A stretch of 64,000 nucleotides of DNA from Polyangium sp. y55x31 (GCF_029946505.1 NZ_JARZHG010000045.1:1-64000); one strand, 5' to 3'. Counted from the stretch's first letter, positions 1 to 10,223 are shown. The notes: generated by a model from the sequence alone, not told the origin. Numbers and translations are program-made.

Positions 1-36
1 GCGCGGCGCCTGCGCTCGCGGCGCGCCGGGTTCTAG
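1..36 (+). CDS. 3' end of an unidentified upstream gene (partial)
   Basis: Reading from base 1 gives eleven codons ending in a TAG at 34-36, with an Arg-rich C-terminus (ARRLRSRRAGF). A strong terminator hairpin follows 17 bases later, which is what one expects after a real gene end. Too little is present to name a product, and the reading frame could be accidental. Confidence 0.35.
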   Translation, partial: ARRLRSRRAGF

Positions 37-53
37 GCAGAAACGCGATCTCG

Positions 54-79
54 GCCCCTCTCCTGCACAGGAGAGGGGC
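54..79 (+). terminator. Rho-independent-type terminator hairpin
   Basis: A perfect 12-bp inverted repeat (GCCCCTCTCCTG / CAGGAGAGGGGC) with a two-base centre is followed by a pyrimidine-rich TTCTTCCTCC tract. It lies just after the stop codon at 34-36, so it probably ends that plus-strand transcript. Confidence 0.7.
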
Positions 80-100
80 TTCTTCCTCCACGACGTCGCG

Positions 101-428
101 CCGGGGCGCTGCCCCGGACCCCGCGGGGGCTGTTCGCCCCTCGACCCGAACCAGGGCAAGCCCTGGACCTCAGGGGGAAGAACTGCGCGTCGCGCAGTTC
201 TTCCCACGGGCCGGTGGCAAGACCGTGAAGGTCGTCGCACGCAGCGGCACGTTGTCGGTTGAAACGTCAGCGCAGCCGTCTTGGTTGGCGGGGTCGTCGC
301 TGGTCTCGACCTGGCCCGTTCGATGAACTGCGCATCGCGCAGTTCATCGACCCCGAGTCCAGCGCTTGCGCTGGTCCGGGGTGCAGGGGGCGGACAGCCC
401 CCTGCTGGGGTGCGGGGCGACGCCCCGC
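101..428. repeat. Composite two-armed hairpin element, copy 1
   Basis: Eight hairpins are arranged as i-ii-iii-iv, spacer, iv-iii-ii-i. Left arm: i 101-117, ii 126-140, iii 151-166 (CCAGGGC aa GCCCTGG), iv 175-205 (14-bp stem starting GGGAAGAACTGCGC). Right arm: iv 320-350 (14-bp stem TCGATGAACTGCGC), iii 359-374 (CCAGCGC tt GCGCTGG), ii 383-405, i 412-428. The 114-base spacer (206-319) shares blocks with the spacer of the second full copy at 35108-35403, which lies in the opposite orientation. A single right arm occurs at 11131-11236. It contains no plausible gene and fills the gap between two gene 3' ends. It resembles BIME/REP-like or MITE-like repeats in being dispersed, palindromic and intergenic, but I do not recognise the family. 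Confidence 0.85.
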
Positions 429-436
429 TCTCCCCT

Positions 437-835
437 TCAGCCCATCGCCGGCGTTGGCCGTCGTGACGGCCTTCGCAGGGCGAGCCCGGCGACGCGGCCG
501 GCGAGCTCGGCGTCCGTCACGCTTTTCGATGCGTACCCGTGGGCGCCCACGCTCACTGCGAGATCTGCGAGCTCCACGTCGGACCTGTCTCCGACCAGCA
601 TGATCCGGGTTTGTCCGAGCCCGTAGGCGTCTCGGATCATCTTCACGAGCAGACCGCCGTCGAGCCGCGGCATGTCCACGTCGACGAGCACGATCTCGCA
701 GCCTGTCTCGCGGACCGCGTGCAGGCTGCCGAAGGGACCCTCGTGGAAGCGCGCCCGCATGCCTGCTTTTTCCAGGCAACGCACGGCGCGCTGTCCGAAG
801 CTCGGGTCGTCGTCGATGATCAAAACGCGGGCCAT
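437..835 (-). CDS. Single-domain response regulator (CheY-like receiver)
   Basis: The 132-residue protein is one receiver domain with no output domain. The acidic pocket is Asp8-Asp10, the phospho-acceptor is Asp52 in VDVDMP, and the conserved lysine is Lys104. Two hallmark positions are altered: the switch Thr/Ser is Gly82 (MLVGD), and the proline after the lysine is serine. That suggests either modified signalling or a phosphate sink or partner-binding role. No histidine kinase is adjacent, so its partner is unknown. The ATG at 833-835 is the only sensible start, because the fold begins at residue 3. Confidence 0.85.
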   Translation of the reverse strand: MARVLIIDDDPSFGQRAVRCLEKAGMRARFHEGPFGSLHAVRETGCEIVLVDVDMPRLDGGLLVKMIRDAYGLGQTRIMLVGDRSDVELADLAVSVGAHGYASKSVTDAELAGRVAGLALRRPSRRPTPAMG

Positions 836-958
836 GCCCGATCCGGATGCAAAGAACGGACCACGATCCGGAATCGCTGGAAATGCGCGAAAGGAAAGGG
901 ATTCTTCGGGCTCGCACGTCCAGGACGTCTTGCAGGGCTAAACGGCGGGTGCGCGCCT

Positions 959-991
959 GCTTTGCACTTTTGCGATCTCTCCGTGCAAAGC
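959..991. terminator. Stem-loop after the TPR/PEGA gene
   Basis: A perfect 9-bp inverted repeat (GCTTTGCAC at 959-967, GTGCAAAGC at 983-991) lies four bases beyond the stop codon of the minus-strand gene ending at 996. There is no T-run, so it is either a weak terminator or an RNA 3' stabilising hairpin. It could also be an operator for the response regulator gene. Confidence 0.4.
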
Positions 992-995
992 CCTC

Positions 996-1988
996 TCAGA
1001 ACGTCCCGCGCACGCCTGCCGTGCCGATCCCGAGCACGGGCGTCCACGTGATATCGGCGGCTTTTCTCTCGTCCTTCTTGGGCTTCTGCGTCGGACCCGC
1101 GATGAGCAGCGGCACGCCCACGCCGAGGCCCACCACGCCGACCACGAGGCCCGCCGTCGTCGCGTAGCGAAGCGCGTCGAAGAAGTCTGCGTCTGCGTGG
1201 AACTCCGGCTGACACGTCCGGTTCGGGCACTTCGTCGCGAGCTCCTGCTCCTTCGAAAGCGCGAGCCCGCCCGTCACCCCGAACGCCACCATGCCGCCCG
1301 CGCCCACGCCGATCCCCACCCAGGCGATCGTCCTCCAGAACGGATCCGGCTCCGGCGGCTTCGGCTTCGGCAGCGGCGGCAGCACGAGCACGACCTTCTC
1401 GGTCTGCTTCACGACGAGGTCGACCTTCTTCTTCACCTTCGTCTCGCCGCGACGAACCTCGACCTCGTGTTGTCCCGGATCGATCGGGCGTTTCTGGCCG
1501 AGCAACGCGAGCGGGATCTGCGTGCCGTCGACGTACACCGTGATGCCGTCGCCCACCGGCCCCGTCACCTCGATCGTGAGGCTCGGGATGAGCGGCAGGA
1601 GCTCCTCGCGCTCCTTGAGCGCGTCGGCCTGCGCCTTGCGGAACACCGGCGTGACCTGCGTGCGCGAGAGATCCATGCGCGTCACCGCGAGGTAACGTTC
1701 CGTGGCCTCGACGAGGCGGCCGAGCTTGACGAGGCTACGCGCCGCGCGCAGGCCGAGCGTCGGCGCGGGGACGAGCTGATCGGCGAGGTTGAACTTCTCG
1801 AGCGCCTCGGCGTACTGGCCCTTGTCGAAGAGCACGATGCCCTCCTCGCCGAGCTTGCGCGCGGCGCTGCGCGTCGCGAAGTCCTGCCCTGCGCTCACGG
1901 CCGGCGAAAGCCACGCGAGCGCGGCGAAGGCGAGCGGCAGGCATGTCCTGGAGATCGCTCGCGTGGGCTTCGAGGGAGGGCGGTTCAT
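996..1988 (-). CDS. TPR/PEGA-like envelope protein with two membrane helices
   Basis: This 330-residue protein starts with a signal sequence (hydrophobic stretch about 17-32, then a SAGQ cleavage-like site). TPR-like helices cover about 40-120 (EEGIVLFDKGQYAEALEKF). A PEGA-like beta domain follows at about 135-205 (GDGITVYVDG), then a Pro/Lys-rich spacer. Two hydrophobic helices lie at about 220-245 and 275-300. Such proteins are common in myxobacteria beside Ser/Thr kinases, and this one lies 25 bases downstream of one, so the two are probably co-transcribed. Function is unknown; a cell-envelope sensor or scaffold role is inference. The gene at 23820-24869 has the same domain order. Confidence 0.75.
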   Translation of the reverse strand: MNRPPSKPTRAISRTCLPLAFAALAWLSPAVSAGQDFATRSAARKLGEEGIVLFDKGQYAEALEKFNLADQLVPAPTLGLRAARSLVKLGRLVEATERYLAVTRMDLSRTQVTPVFRKAQADALKEREELLPLIPSLTIEVTGPVGDGITVYVDGTQIPLALLGQKRPIDPGQHEVEVRRGETKVKKKVDLVVKQTEKVVLVLPPLPKPKPPEPDPFWRTIAWVGIGVGAGGMVAFGVTGGLALSKEQELATKCPNRTCQPEFHADADFFDALRYATTAGLVVGVVGLGVGVPLLIAGPTQKPKKDERKAADITWTPVLGIGTAGVRGTF

Positions 1989-2013
1989 CGGTTCGTCGGG
2001 GCTCGTGTTCGTC

Positions 2014-3333
<1,320 letters not shown>

Positions 3334-3401
3334 GGCGGAGACCGAAGTCTAAACCACGACCCGTCGAAACGGGAAACACCCCGTGCGTGGTTCCGTCCGA
3401 T

Positions 3402-3701
3402 CTACCGCGGGCCGCCGCTCATCCGCATCGGCACCTGGGCCGCCGGTCCCTGCGGCGGAAGCGCCTCGCGCACCTCGATCGAGCGCGTTTCGTCGTACTC
3501 CGGCTCGCCCCCGATCGAGAGGGAAGGCCAGTCGGGAAAGTAGGTCCCCGGCGCGATCACCACGGCGTACGTGGGCGGCGTGGACGCGAGCGGCGCCTCG
3601 GCAGCGCGCTGCGTCGCGCCGCGCCCGCAGCCCACGCCGAACGCGGCGAAACCACACGCGAACGCGAGCAGGGTGAACCGACACAGGGCCGAAGATCCCA
3701 T
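3402..3701 (-). CDS. Small putative lipoprotein
   Basis: The 99-residue product has a hydrophobic signal sequence ending in a lipobox-like GVGC (Cys at about 25). The mature chain is short, Pro/Glu-rich and unmatched to any family I know. It sits between the kinase gene and the tandem ATP-grasp gene, all on the minus strand but with gaps too large to imply one operon. The call rests on the lipobox and the minus-strand context; it could be a chance frame in GC-rich DNA. Confidence 0.55.
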   Translation of the reverse strand: MGSSALCRFTLLAFACGFAAFGVGCGRGATQRAAEAPLASTPPTYAVVIAPGTYFPDWPSLSIGGEPEYDETRSIEVREALPPQGPAAQVPMRMSGGPR

Positions 3702-3786
3702 GCCCCGGCCCCACGCAAGGCGCGGGCCGGGCCGGTGTGCAGGACGTGCGCGACGGGATCCGGGCCAGTCGGGGCGGATGTTTCGA

Positions 3787-5901
3787 TCAGGACCCGCCGG
3801 CCTTCGCGGGGCCCGTGGACGGCGGGAGGAGCGGGAGCAGCCCGTGCGGCTGTGCCGGGGTCGCGACCTGCACCAGAGGCGGCGCGGTCGCGGCGCGCTC
3901 GCCGCGGTACCGCTTGATGCCGCCCGCGAGGATCTCGCCGATGAGCGTCCGAAAATCCATGCTCGCGACCTTCGCGATGACGCAGAGATCGCTGAAATCC
4001 GGGGTGAGCCCCGGCAGCGGGTTGCACTCGATCACGTACACCGTGCCGTCCTTCGCCATGCGCAGATCGATGCGCGCGACGTCGCGGCAGTGGAGCGCGA
4101 GAAACGTGTCGCGCGCGATCTTCTCGATCCGTTTGAGCTCCGCCGATCCGAGGCTCGCGGGGCATTCGAAGCGCACGCGCGTCGTGCCCATCTGCTTCTC
4201 CTCGAAGCCGTAGACCGGGTGCTCGGGCGGATCGAGGAAGACCACCTCCATCGGCGGCAGAACCCGCGGGCGGCGATCGCCGAGCAGGCCCACGGTGAAC
4301 TCGCGTCCGTCGACGTACTCCTCGACGAGCGCCGGTTGCCCGTACCGTTCGAGCAGGACCTTCGCCGCGGCGCGCGCGCTCGCCTCGTCCGGCACCACGG
4401 ACGCGCTGCTGATCCCCTTCGACGTGCCCTCCGCGTTCGGCTTGACGATCACCGGATACCGGAAGGCCTTGAGCTTCTCGCGGCCCGTCGTGAGCACCTG
4501 CCACTCGGGCGTGTCGATGCGCGAGGCGCGCAGGATCTGCTTCGTGAGGCCCTTGTCGAGGCAGAGCGAGAGCGTCGTCGGATCGCTGCCGGTGTAGGGG
4601 ATGCCGAGCAGCTCCAGCATCGCGGGCACCTGCGACTCGCGGCCGCGGCCGCGCACGCCCTCGGCGATGTTGAAGACCACGTCGGGCTGCGAGGCGAGCA
4701 GCCGGTGCGGCAGATCCGGCTTCGCTTCGAGCGGGATCACCGTGTGGCCGAAGCTCTCGATCGCGTCCGTGATCGCCTGGATCGTCTGCGGCGAGTCGAA
4801 CTCCGCCTCGGCGTCGCCCCCGTCGCGCTTCATGTTGAACGTGAAGCCCACGCGGAGCGTGGCCTTCTTCGCGCGGCGGTGCGGCGCGTTGTCGACGAGG
4901 TGCGAAAAACCCCGGCGCTTGCAGGCGCTCCGCACGATCGACCGGATCACGCCGTCGAAATCGATGCCGCCCTTCTTCGCCGCGACGAAGAGCGCCGCGC
5001 TCGGATCGAGCGAGGGGAGCGCGTCGACCTCGAGGAAGTGGACGTCGTAGCCCGTCTGCGGCGACCCTGGGGCCACGCGGAATTCGCAGCGGCCGAGGTC
5101 CTTGAGATCGAGCGCCCGCACGATCCTGCGCGTCATCGCCTGGATGCGATCGAGCACCGTCACCGGCAGCTCCGCCGGGCGGATCGTCACGTGCTCGGGC
5201 CGCACGTTCTTCAGGTGGAAGTCGTAGACGTTGTAAAGGTTCTGGTACCGAGGATCGATCACGTACTCGACCGGATCGAGGATCCCGTCGCTCCCGAGCC
5301 CCTCGACGAACGAGCACGACACATCCACGCCGCGCAGGAAGCGCTCGACGAGCAGGCCCGTGGGGAACCGCGAGAGCTGCCGATCGACGATCTCGGCGAG
5401 CTCGTGGCCGTCCTCGCAGACGCTGAAATCGCCGGAGATGCCCTTCGAGGAGCCCTCGAAGTTCGGCTTCACGATCACGGGGAACGTCACGTCGTCGAGC
5501 ACGCCGCCCTCGATCGCCACGCGCGTCACGAGCCGCGCGCGCGGCGTCGGCACCCCGAAGCCTGCGAGCGTGCGCTTCGTGAGCGCCTTGTCGAGCGTGA
5601 GGCAGAGCGTGTACGCGTCCGAGCCCGTGTACGGGAAGCCGAGCTCGTCGAAGAGCGCGGGGTAGAACGCCTCGCGCATCTTGCCCTTGTGCCCCTCGGC
5701 CATGTTGAACACGAGGTCGGGCGAGATCGACTCGAGCCGCGCGATGACGCGGGATGCGGGGCCGGAGACCTCGACGCGCTCGACCTCGTGGCCTGCGCGC
5801 ACGAGGGCCCCTTCGACCGCGTCGATGGTTGCTGGACTATCGAACTCCGCCTCTTCGGGGGAGCCCGTGATCTTGAGATTGTAGGTGAGCGCGAGGCGCA
5901 T
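3787..5901 (-). CDS. Tandem D-Ala-D-Ala ligase-like ATP-grasp protein
   Basis: The 704-residue protein holds two complete Ddl-like units, about 1-345 and 348-665, with a low-complexity tail. Each begins with a matching strand (TYNLKITGSPEEAEFDS and FTFNMKRDGGDAEAEFDS). Each has a VFN-AEG motif, an FPYTGSD or IPYTGSD motif and a PVIVKPN ATP-grasp lysine motif. Normal Ddl enzymes are about 300-370 residues and dimeric. The second unit keeps the metal-binding E-x-N (ECNPLPGLTPDFSD). The first has Glu291-Val-Asp293 instead, with Asn replaced by Asp. The substrate could be D-Ala-D-Ala or another peptide-like acid; the neighbours do not decide. It is transcribed away from the helicase gene. Confidence 0.85.
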   Translation of the reverse strand: MRLALTYNLKITGSPEEAEFDSPATIDAVEGALVRAGHEVERVEVSGPASRVIARLESISPDLVFNMAEGHKGKMREAFYPALFDELGFPYTGSDAYTLCLTLDKALTKRTLAGFGVPTPRARLVTRVAIEGGVLDDVTFPVIVKPNFEGSSKGISGDFSVCEDGHELAEIVDRQLSRFPTGLLVERFLRGVDVSCSFVEGLGSDGILDPVEYVIDPRYQNLYNVYDFHLKNVRPEHVTIRPAELPVTVLDRIQAMTRRIVRALDLKDLGRCEFRVAPGSPQTGYDVHFLEVDALPSLDPSAALFVAAKKGGIDFDGVIRSIVRSACKRRGFSHLVDNAPHRRAKKATLRVGFTFNMKRDGGDAEAEFDSPQTIQAITDAIESFGHTVIPLEAKPDLPHRLLASQPDVVFNIAEGVRGRGRESQVPAMLELLGIPYTGSDPTTLSLCLDKGLTKQILRASRIDTPEWQVLTTGREKLKAFRYPVIVKPNAEGTSKGISSASVVPDEASARAAAKVLLERYGQPALVEEYVDGREFTVGLLGDRRPRVLPPMEVVFLDPPEHPVYGFEEKQMGTTRVRFECPASLGSAELKRIEKIARDTFLALHCRDVARIDLRMAKDGTVYVIECNPLPGLTPDFSDLCVIAKVASMDFRTLIGEILAGGIKRYRGERAATAPPLVQVATPAQPHGLLPLLPPSTGPAKAGGS

Positions 5902-6054
5902 CGTTTGGAAAGGAGGGTGCCGAAGGAGAGGGAGGATGTCGCCGGTTTTTCGCGGGGAAAATGTGGCCCGGCGAGCGTGTCATGCGGGCAGCCGGACGCT
6001 GCGTCAAGCGTCTGGGCCTCCCATCGCGCGGGGGCACGTGCTACGGCCCCGTGC

Positions 6055-8370
6055 GTGACGGATCTGGTGGCATTTCCTCCGCCGACGTTCCCCGAGCCGG
6101 CGGACGAGCTCAACGAGCCCCAGGCGCGGGCCGTGGCCCACGCCGAGGGCCCGCTCGTCGTGTTCGCGGGTGCTGGCAGCGGCAAGACGCGCGTCATCAC
6201 GTACCGCATCGCGAACCTGCTCGCCGGGCATCGCGTGCCCCCGTACCGCGTGCTCGCCGTGACGTTCACGAACAAGGCGGCCGGCGAGATGCGCCGCCGC
6301 ATCGCGAGCCTCGCGGGCGACGAGATCGCCAAGGAGCTCTGGATCGGCACCTTCCACGCGACGTGCGCGCGCCTGCTCCGCCGCTTCCACGAGGCGGCCG
6401 GGCTCGAGCGCAACTTCGTCATCTACGACGACTCCGATCAGCGCGCGGTCGTCGCGCGTGTCTTGAAGGAGCTCTCGCTCGACGAGAAGCGCTACCCGCC
6501 GCGGCAGGTCCTCTCGCGCATCCACAAGGAGAAGCAGGAGGGCCGCGGCCCGGCCGACTTCGAGCCGCAGGGCTTCTTCGACGACGCGATCCTCAAGGTC
6601 TACGAGGGCTACGAGCGGTACCTCCGCAAGGCGAACGCCGTCGACTTCGACGACCTCATCCTCTCGGTCCTGCGCATCGCCGAGGATCCGAAGAGCATGC
6701 CCGGCGAGGATCTCCGCGCGCGCTTCCGGCACGTCCTCGTCGACGAGTTCCAGGACGTGAACCAGGTCCAGTACCGCCTCGTGCGTGCGCTCGCCGCGAG
6801 CCGCAACCTCTGCGTCGTTGGCGACGACGATCAGAGCATCTACCGCTGGCGCGGCGCCGACGTGCGCATCGTCCGCAACTTCCGGCGCGACTTCCCCGAC
6901 GCCGCCGTGGTCAAGCTCGAGCAAAACTACAGGTCCACGGGCAACATCGTCCGGGCCGCGCTCGGCGTCATCAAGCCGGCGAAGGATCGCGAGCCGAAGG
7001 AGCTCTGGACCGCGCGTGACGGCGGCGAGCCCGTCGTCGTCGTCGCCGCGCAGAACGAGCACGACGAGGCCGCGTGGGTGGCCGACCGTGTCCGCGAGGC
7101 CCAGGCGCGTGGCGTCCCGCTCGGCGAGGTCGCGATCTTTTACCGCGTCCACGCCCAGTCGCGCGTGCTCGAAGAGGTCCTCCGCGCCGAGCGCATCCCC
7201 TACCAGATCGTCGGCGGCATGCGCTTCTTCGAGCGCGCCGAGGTGAAGGACTGCCTCTCGTACCTGCGCATCCTCGACAACCCGAAGAGCGACGTCGACC
7301 TCGAGCGCATCATCAACGTCCCCGCGCGCAAGATCGGCGGGGCCACGCTCGATCGGCTCACGCAGGTCGCGAACGCGCTCAACGTCCCGCTCTACGAGGC
7401 GATCCTTCCCCTCACGGATCGCGGCGGCCTCGGCACGGCCGCGAAGAAGAGCTTGCTCGCCTTCCGTGATCTCATCGAAGGCCTGCGCGAAAAAGCCGCC
7501 TCCGCGCCGCCGAGCGACCTCGCGCGCGAGGTCCTCGAACGCACGGGCTACGCGCGCATGCTCGACGAGGACGACAGCGCCGAGAGCGACGCGCGCAAGC
7601 AGAACCTCCAGGAGCTCATCGGCTCCATCCTCGATTACGAGGCCGAGGCCGCGGCGGCGGGCCAGGTCGGCACGCTCTCCGGCTACCTCGAGCGTGTCAC
7701 GCTCTCGAGCGACATCGACGCGCTCGAAGACGCGCCGCGCGTCTCCATGATGACCGTGCACGCGGCCAAGGGCCTCGAGTTCGACACGGTCTTCATCACG
7801 GGCATGGAGGACGAGATCTTCCCCTTCAAGGGCCCGGATCCGAAGCGCAACGAGGACATCGAGGAAGAGCGCCGCCTCGCGTACGTCGCGGTCACGCGCG
7901 CGAGGGAGCGCCTCTTCGTCACGCACGCGGCGCGGCGCATGATCTTCGGCAACACGCGCTTCGGCGTGCCGAGCCGCTTCATCGCCGATTTCCCCGTGGC
8001 GAGCGTGAAACCCCTCATGACGGCCGCGGCGTCGAGCGAGCGCTCCTTCCGCGACGGCTACCGCGACGAACCCGCGCGCCCGCGCGGACCGTGGGTGCAT
8101 CCCATGGATCGCAGCGAAGCCCCCGCGCGCTCGTTCTCCGCGCCCGCCCCGACCCTGCCCGCGCGCGCGCCGGGCGAGCGGTACATCGAGCGCGAGCCGG
8201 TTGATGCCTCCGGCGAGGGCGGCCTCGCGCGTGGGGCGCGCGTCATGCACGAGAAGTTCGGCGTCGGCGTCATCGTCGAGGTCGATCCCGGCGACGATCC
8301 GATCGCCACCGTGAAGTTCTCGGGCTGGGGCGTGAAGCGAATCAAAGCACGATTCCTGCGCACCGAGTAA
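6055..8370 (+). CDS. ATP-dependent DNA helicase PcrA/UvrD family
   Basis: I take the GTG at 6055, which gives 771 residues and places the Q-motif (LNEPQARAVAH) about 20 residues in. The open frame extends far upstream, but only as antisense to the ligase gene. Superfamily 1A motifs are complete: GAGSGKT (Walker A), DEFQDVN (motif II), GDDDQSIYRWRGA (motif III), MTVHAAKGLEFD (motif V region) and YVAVTRARE (motif VI). The C-terminus (FGVGVIVEVDPGDD) is the small Tudor-like domain that in PcrA contacts RNA polymerase. It unwinds DNA 3' to 5' in excision repair and in removing proteins from DNA. Symbol left blank because pcrA and uvrD cannot be separated here. Confidence 0.93.
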   Translation: MTDLVAFPPPTFPEPADELNEPQARAVAHAEGPLVVFAGAGSGKTRVITYRIANLLAGHRVPPYRVLAVTFTNKAAGEMRRRIASLAGDEIAKELWIGTFHATCARLLRRFHEAAGLERNFVIYDDSDQRAVVARVLKELSLDEKRYPPRQVLSRIHKEKQEGRGPADFEPQGFFDDAILKVYEGYERYLRKANAVDFDDLILSVLRIAEDPKSMPGEDLRARFRHVLVDEFQDVNQVQYRLVRALAASRNLCVVGDDDQSIYRWRGADVRIVRNFRRDFPDAAVVKLEQNYRSTGNIVRAALGVIKPAKDREPKELWTARDGGEPVVVVAAQNEHDEAAWVADRVREAQARGVPLGEVAIFYRVHAQSRVLEEVLRAERIPYQIVGGMRFFERAEVKDCLSYLRILDNPKSDVDLERIINVPARKIGGATLDRLTQVANALNVPLYEAILPLTDRGGLGTAAKKSLLAFRDLIEGLREKAASAPPSDLAREVLERTGYARMLDEDDSAESDARKQNLQELIGSILDYEAEAAAAGQVGTLSGYLERVTLSSDIDALEDAPRVSMMTVHAAKGLEFDTVFITGMEDEIFPFKGPDPKRNEDIEEERRLAYVAVTRARERLFVTHAARRMIFGNTRFGVPSRFIADFPVASVKPLMTAAASSERSFRDGYRDEPARPRGPWVHPMDRSEAPARSFSAPAPTLPARAPGERYIEREPVDASGEGGLARGARVMHEKFGVGVIVEVDPGDDPIATVKFSGWGVKRIKARFLRTE

Positions 8371-8480
8371 TCCAATACACCCTCTCGATGCCCACGCATG
8401 ACCCTCGCAATGGGGGGACGACGTGGTGTACGCTGAAAAATCGTAGCGCCGCGATTTTCGAGCGAAGGAGGGCTTGAAGG

Positions 8481-9302
8481 ATGAACACCGAAGCCGGACT
8501 GCTCCAGGAGCTCGTCGACGGAATGCCGGATCCGATGTTTTTCAAGGACCGGCAGCACCGCTGGATTGCATTCAATCGCGCCTTCTGCGACCTCCTCGGC
8601 CGATCTGCCGAGGAGATCCGCGGCCGCAGCGATCCCGATTTTTTCCCGCCCGATCAGGTCGCCGTCTTCTGGCAGCACGACGACCAGGTCTTCGCGTCGG
8701 GCGTTCCCGACCTCAACGAGGAGAAGATCACGCTCGCGAACGGCGGGCAAAGGGTCCTCTGGACGCGCAAGGTGCCGATTCGCGACGCGTCGCGGGCCGT
8801 GGTGGGCCTTTATGGCCTCATCATGGATATCACCGACCAGATGGAGCACGCGCGCAAAACCGAGCTCCTCGAAGCCGAGGCGGCGCGGCAGCAGGCCATC
8901 ATCGAGGCGCAGGAGCGGGTCATCGACGGCCTCGTCGTGCCGGTGCTCGAAATATGGGAAGGCATCCTGTTATTGCCGCTCGTCGGCGCGCTCTCGCAAA
9001 GCCGGGCCGCCCACGCCACCGAGAGCGTCCTCGCCGCCGTCAGCGAGCGCGGCACGGAGACGGTCCTCATCGACGTGACGGGCGTGGGCTTGCCCGACGT
9101 GGCCGGGGCCGCGATGCTCGCCCGCGCCGTGCGCGCCCTCGCCTTGCTCGGCTGCCGCACGATCCTCGTCGGCATCAGCGCGGAGTCGGCCCGCACGTTC
9201 ATCGAGGGAGGTCTGGATCTCGGAGGAATGACGACCTGCGCCACCCTGAAGCAGGGTTTGTCCCGGGCGCTCGCATTGCGACGGGGATCCTCGCGGCGCT
9301 GA
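8481..9302 (+). CDS. PAS-STAS regulator (RsbR-like)
   Basis: This 273-residue protein has an N-terminal PAS domain (about 5-120, GMPDPMFFKDRQHRWIAFN), a short helical linker (about 122-150) and a STAS domain (about 150-265, DVTGVGLPDVAGAAML). RsbR-type co-antagonists use this layout to form stressosomes, and the Thr in the DVTGV loop matches a phospho-acceptor position in that family. The linker and STAS region closely resembles the C-terminus of the giant protein at 47934-52220. A good AAGGAGG-type ribosome site lies upstream of the ATG. The next gene is convergent, with only seven bases between stop codons. Confidence 0.88.
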   Translation: MNTEAGLLQELVDGMPDPMFFKDRQHRWIAFNRAFCDLLGRSAEEIRGRSDPDFFPPDQVAVFWQHDDQVFASGVPDLNEEKITLANGGQRVLWTRKVPIRDASRAVVGLYGLIMDITDQMEHARKTELLEAEAARQQAIIEAQERVIDGLVVPVLEIWEGILLLPLVGALSQSRAAHATESVLAAVSERGTETVLIDVTGVGLPDVAGAAMLARAVRALALLGCRTILVGISAESARTFIEGGLDLGGMTTCATLKQGLSRALALRRGSSRR

Positions 9303-9309
9303 GAGAGGC

Positions 9310-10056
9310 TTATCGCGCCTTGATCTGATTCGCGACGGCCTCGGCCTTGGCCTTCGCCGCCGCCTCGTCGCCGAGGTACCGGCGCGAGATCGGCTTCAGA
9401 TTCGCGTCGAGCTCGTAAAGCAGCGGCACGCCCGTCGGGATGTTCAGCTCGACGATCTCCGAATCCGAAATGCCATCGAGGTGCTTCACCAGCGCCCGCA
9501 AGCTATTCCCGTGCGCCGCGACGATCACGCGTTTCCCGCTCCGGATCGCCGGCGCGATGTCGGACTCCCAGAACGGCAGGAACCGCGCCACCGTATCCTT
9601 GAGCGATTCGCTCGCCGGAATCTCCTCCTTGCGGAGCGAGGCATACCGCGGATCCTTCCCGGGCCAGCGCGCATCGTCCTCGCGCATCGCAGGCGGCGGC
9701 GTATCGTAGCTCCGGCGCCAGATCTTCACCTGCGCCTCGCCGTGCTGCGCCACCGTCTCGGCCTTGTCGAGCCCCTGCAGCGCCCCGTACATCCGCTCGT
9801 TCACCCGCCAGCTCTCGGTGACGGGGATCCACATCCGATCGAGCTCCTCCAGCACGATCCACAACGTCTTGATGGCGCGCTTCAGCACCGACGTGTACGC
9901 CACATCGAACGTCAGCCCCTCGGCCGCGATCATCTGCGCGGCCGCGCGCGCCTCCTCGATCCCTTTTTCGCTGAGCGGTACATCGACCCAGCCGGTGAAG
10001 CGGTTTTCCTTGTTCCACTGGCTCTCGCCATGGCGGAGGAGGACGAGCTTGTGCAT
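9310..10056 (-). CDS. gpmA: 2,3-bisphosphoglycerate-dependent phosphoglycerate mutase
   Basis: The product interconverts 3- and 2-phosphoglycerate in glycolysis. The histidine-phosphatase signature [12 protein letters not shown] lies at the N-terminus with the phospho-acceptor His, and the second His is in [27 protein letters not shown] and the roughly 248-residue length are typical of dPGM. The frame is open for nine more codons, but I choose the ATG at 10056 because family members begin a few residues before LVLLRHGE and a GGGAAG-type site precedes it. Confidence 0.95.
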   Translation of the reverse strand: MHKLVLLRHGESQWNKENRFTGWVDVPLSEKGIEEARAAAQMIAAEGLTFDVAYTSVLKRAIKTLWIVLEELDRMWIPVTESWRVNERMYGALQGLDKAETVAQHGEAQVKIWRRSYDTPPPAMREDDARWPGKDPRYASLRKEEIPASESLKDTVARFLPFWESDIAPAIRSGKRVIVAAHGNSLRALVKHLDGISDSEIVELNIPTGVPLLYELDANLKPISRRYLGDEAAAKAKAEAVANQIKAR

Positions 10057-10223
10057 CACGTTCTTCCCTTCAGAGAGCTGCATCCGGCCTCACAACGAGG
10101 CCGCCCGGGGGCATGACGCGGCCCCTCTCCGGCGTCAAGCGTCTCGTCCCGCCGAGGCGCCTCGCCGCGACGCGTCGATCCCACTCGCCTTCGAGGCGCT
10201 CTTCGGGTATCGGAGGCGATCCG

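Noticed and set aside
101-428. Simple pair of intrinsic terminators
   Set aside because: Fixed order of four hairpin types, two arms, shared spacer and a second inverted copy need a repeat-element explanation, though a terminator role may be secondary.
3571-6054. Very long plus-strand frame leading into the helicase gene (1599 codons in total)
   Set aside because: The first 828 codons are antisense to the tandem ATP-grasp gene and Arg/Leu/Ala-biased as in all antisense frames here; the helicase begins at the GTG at 6055.
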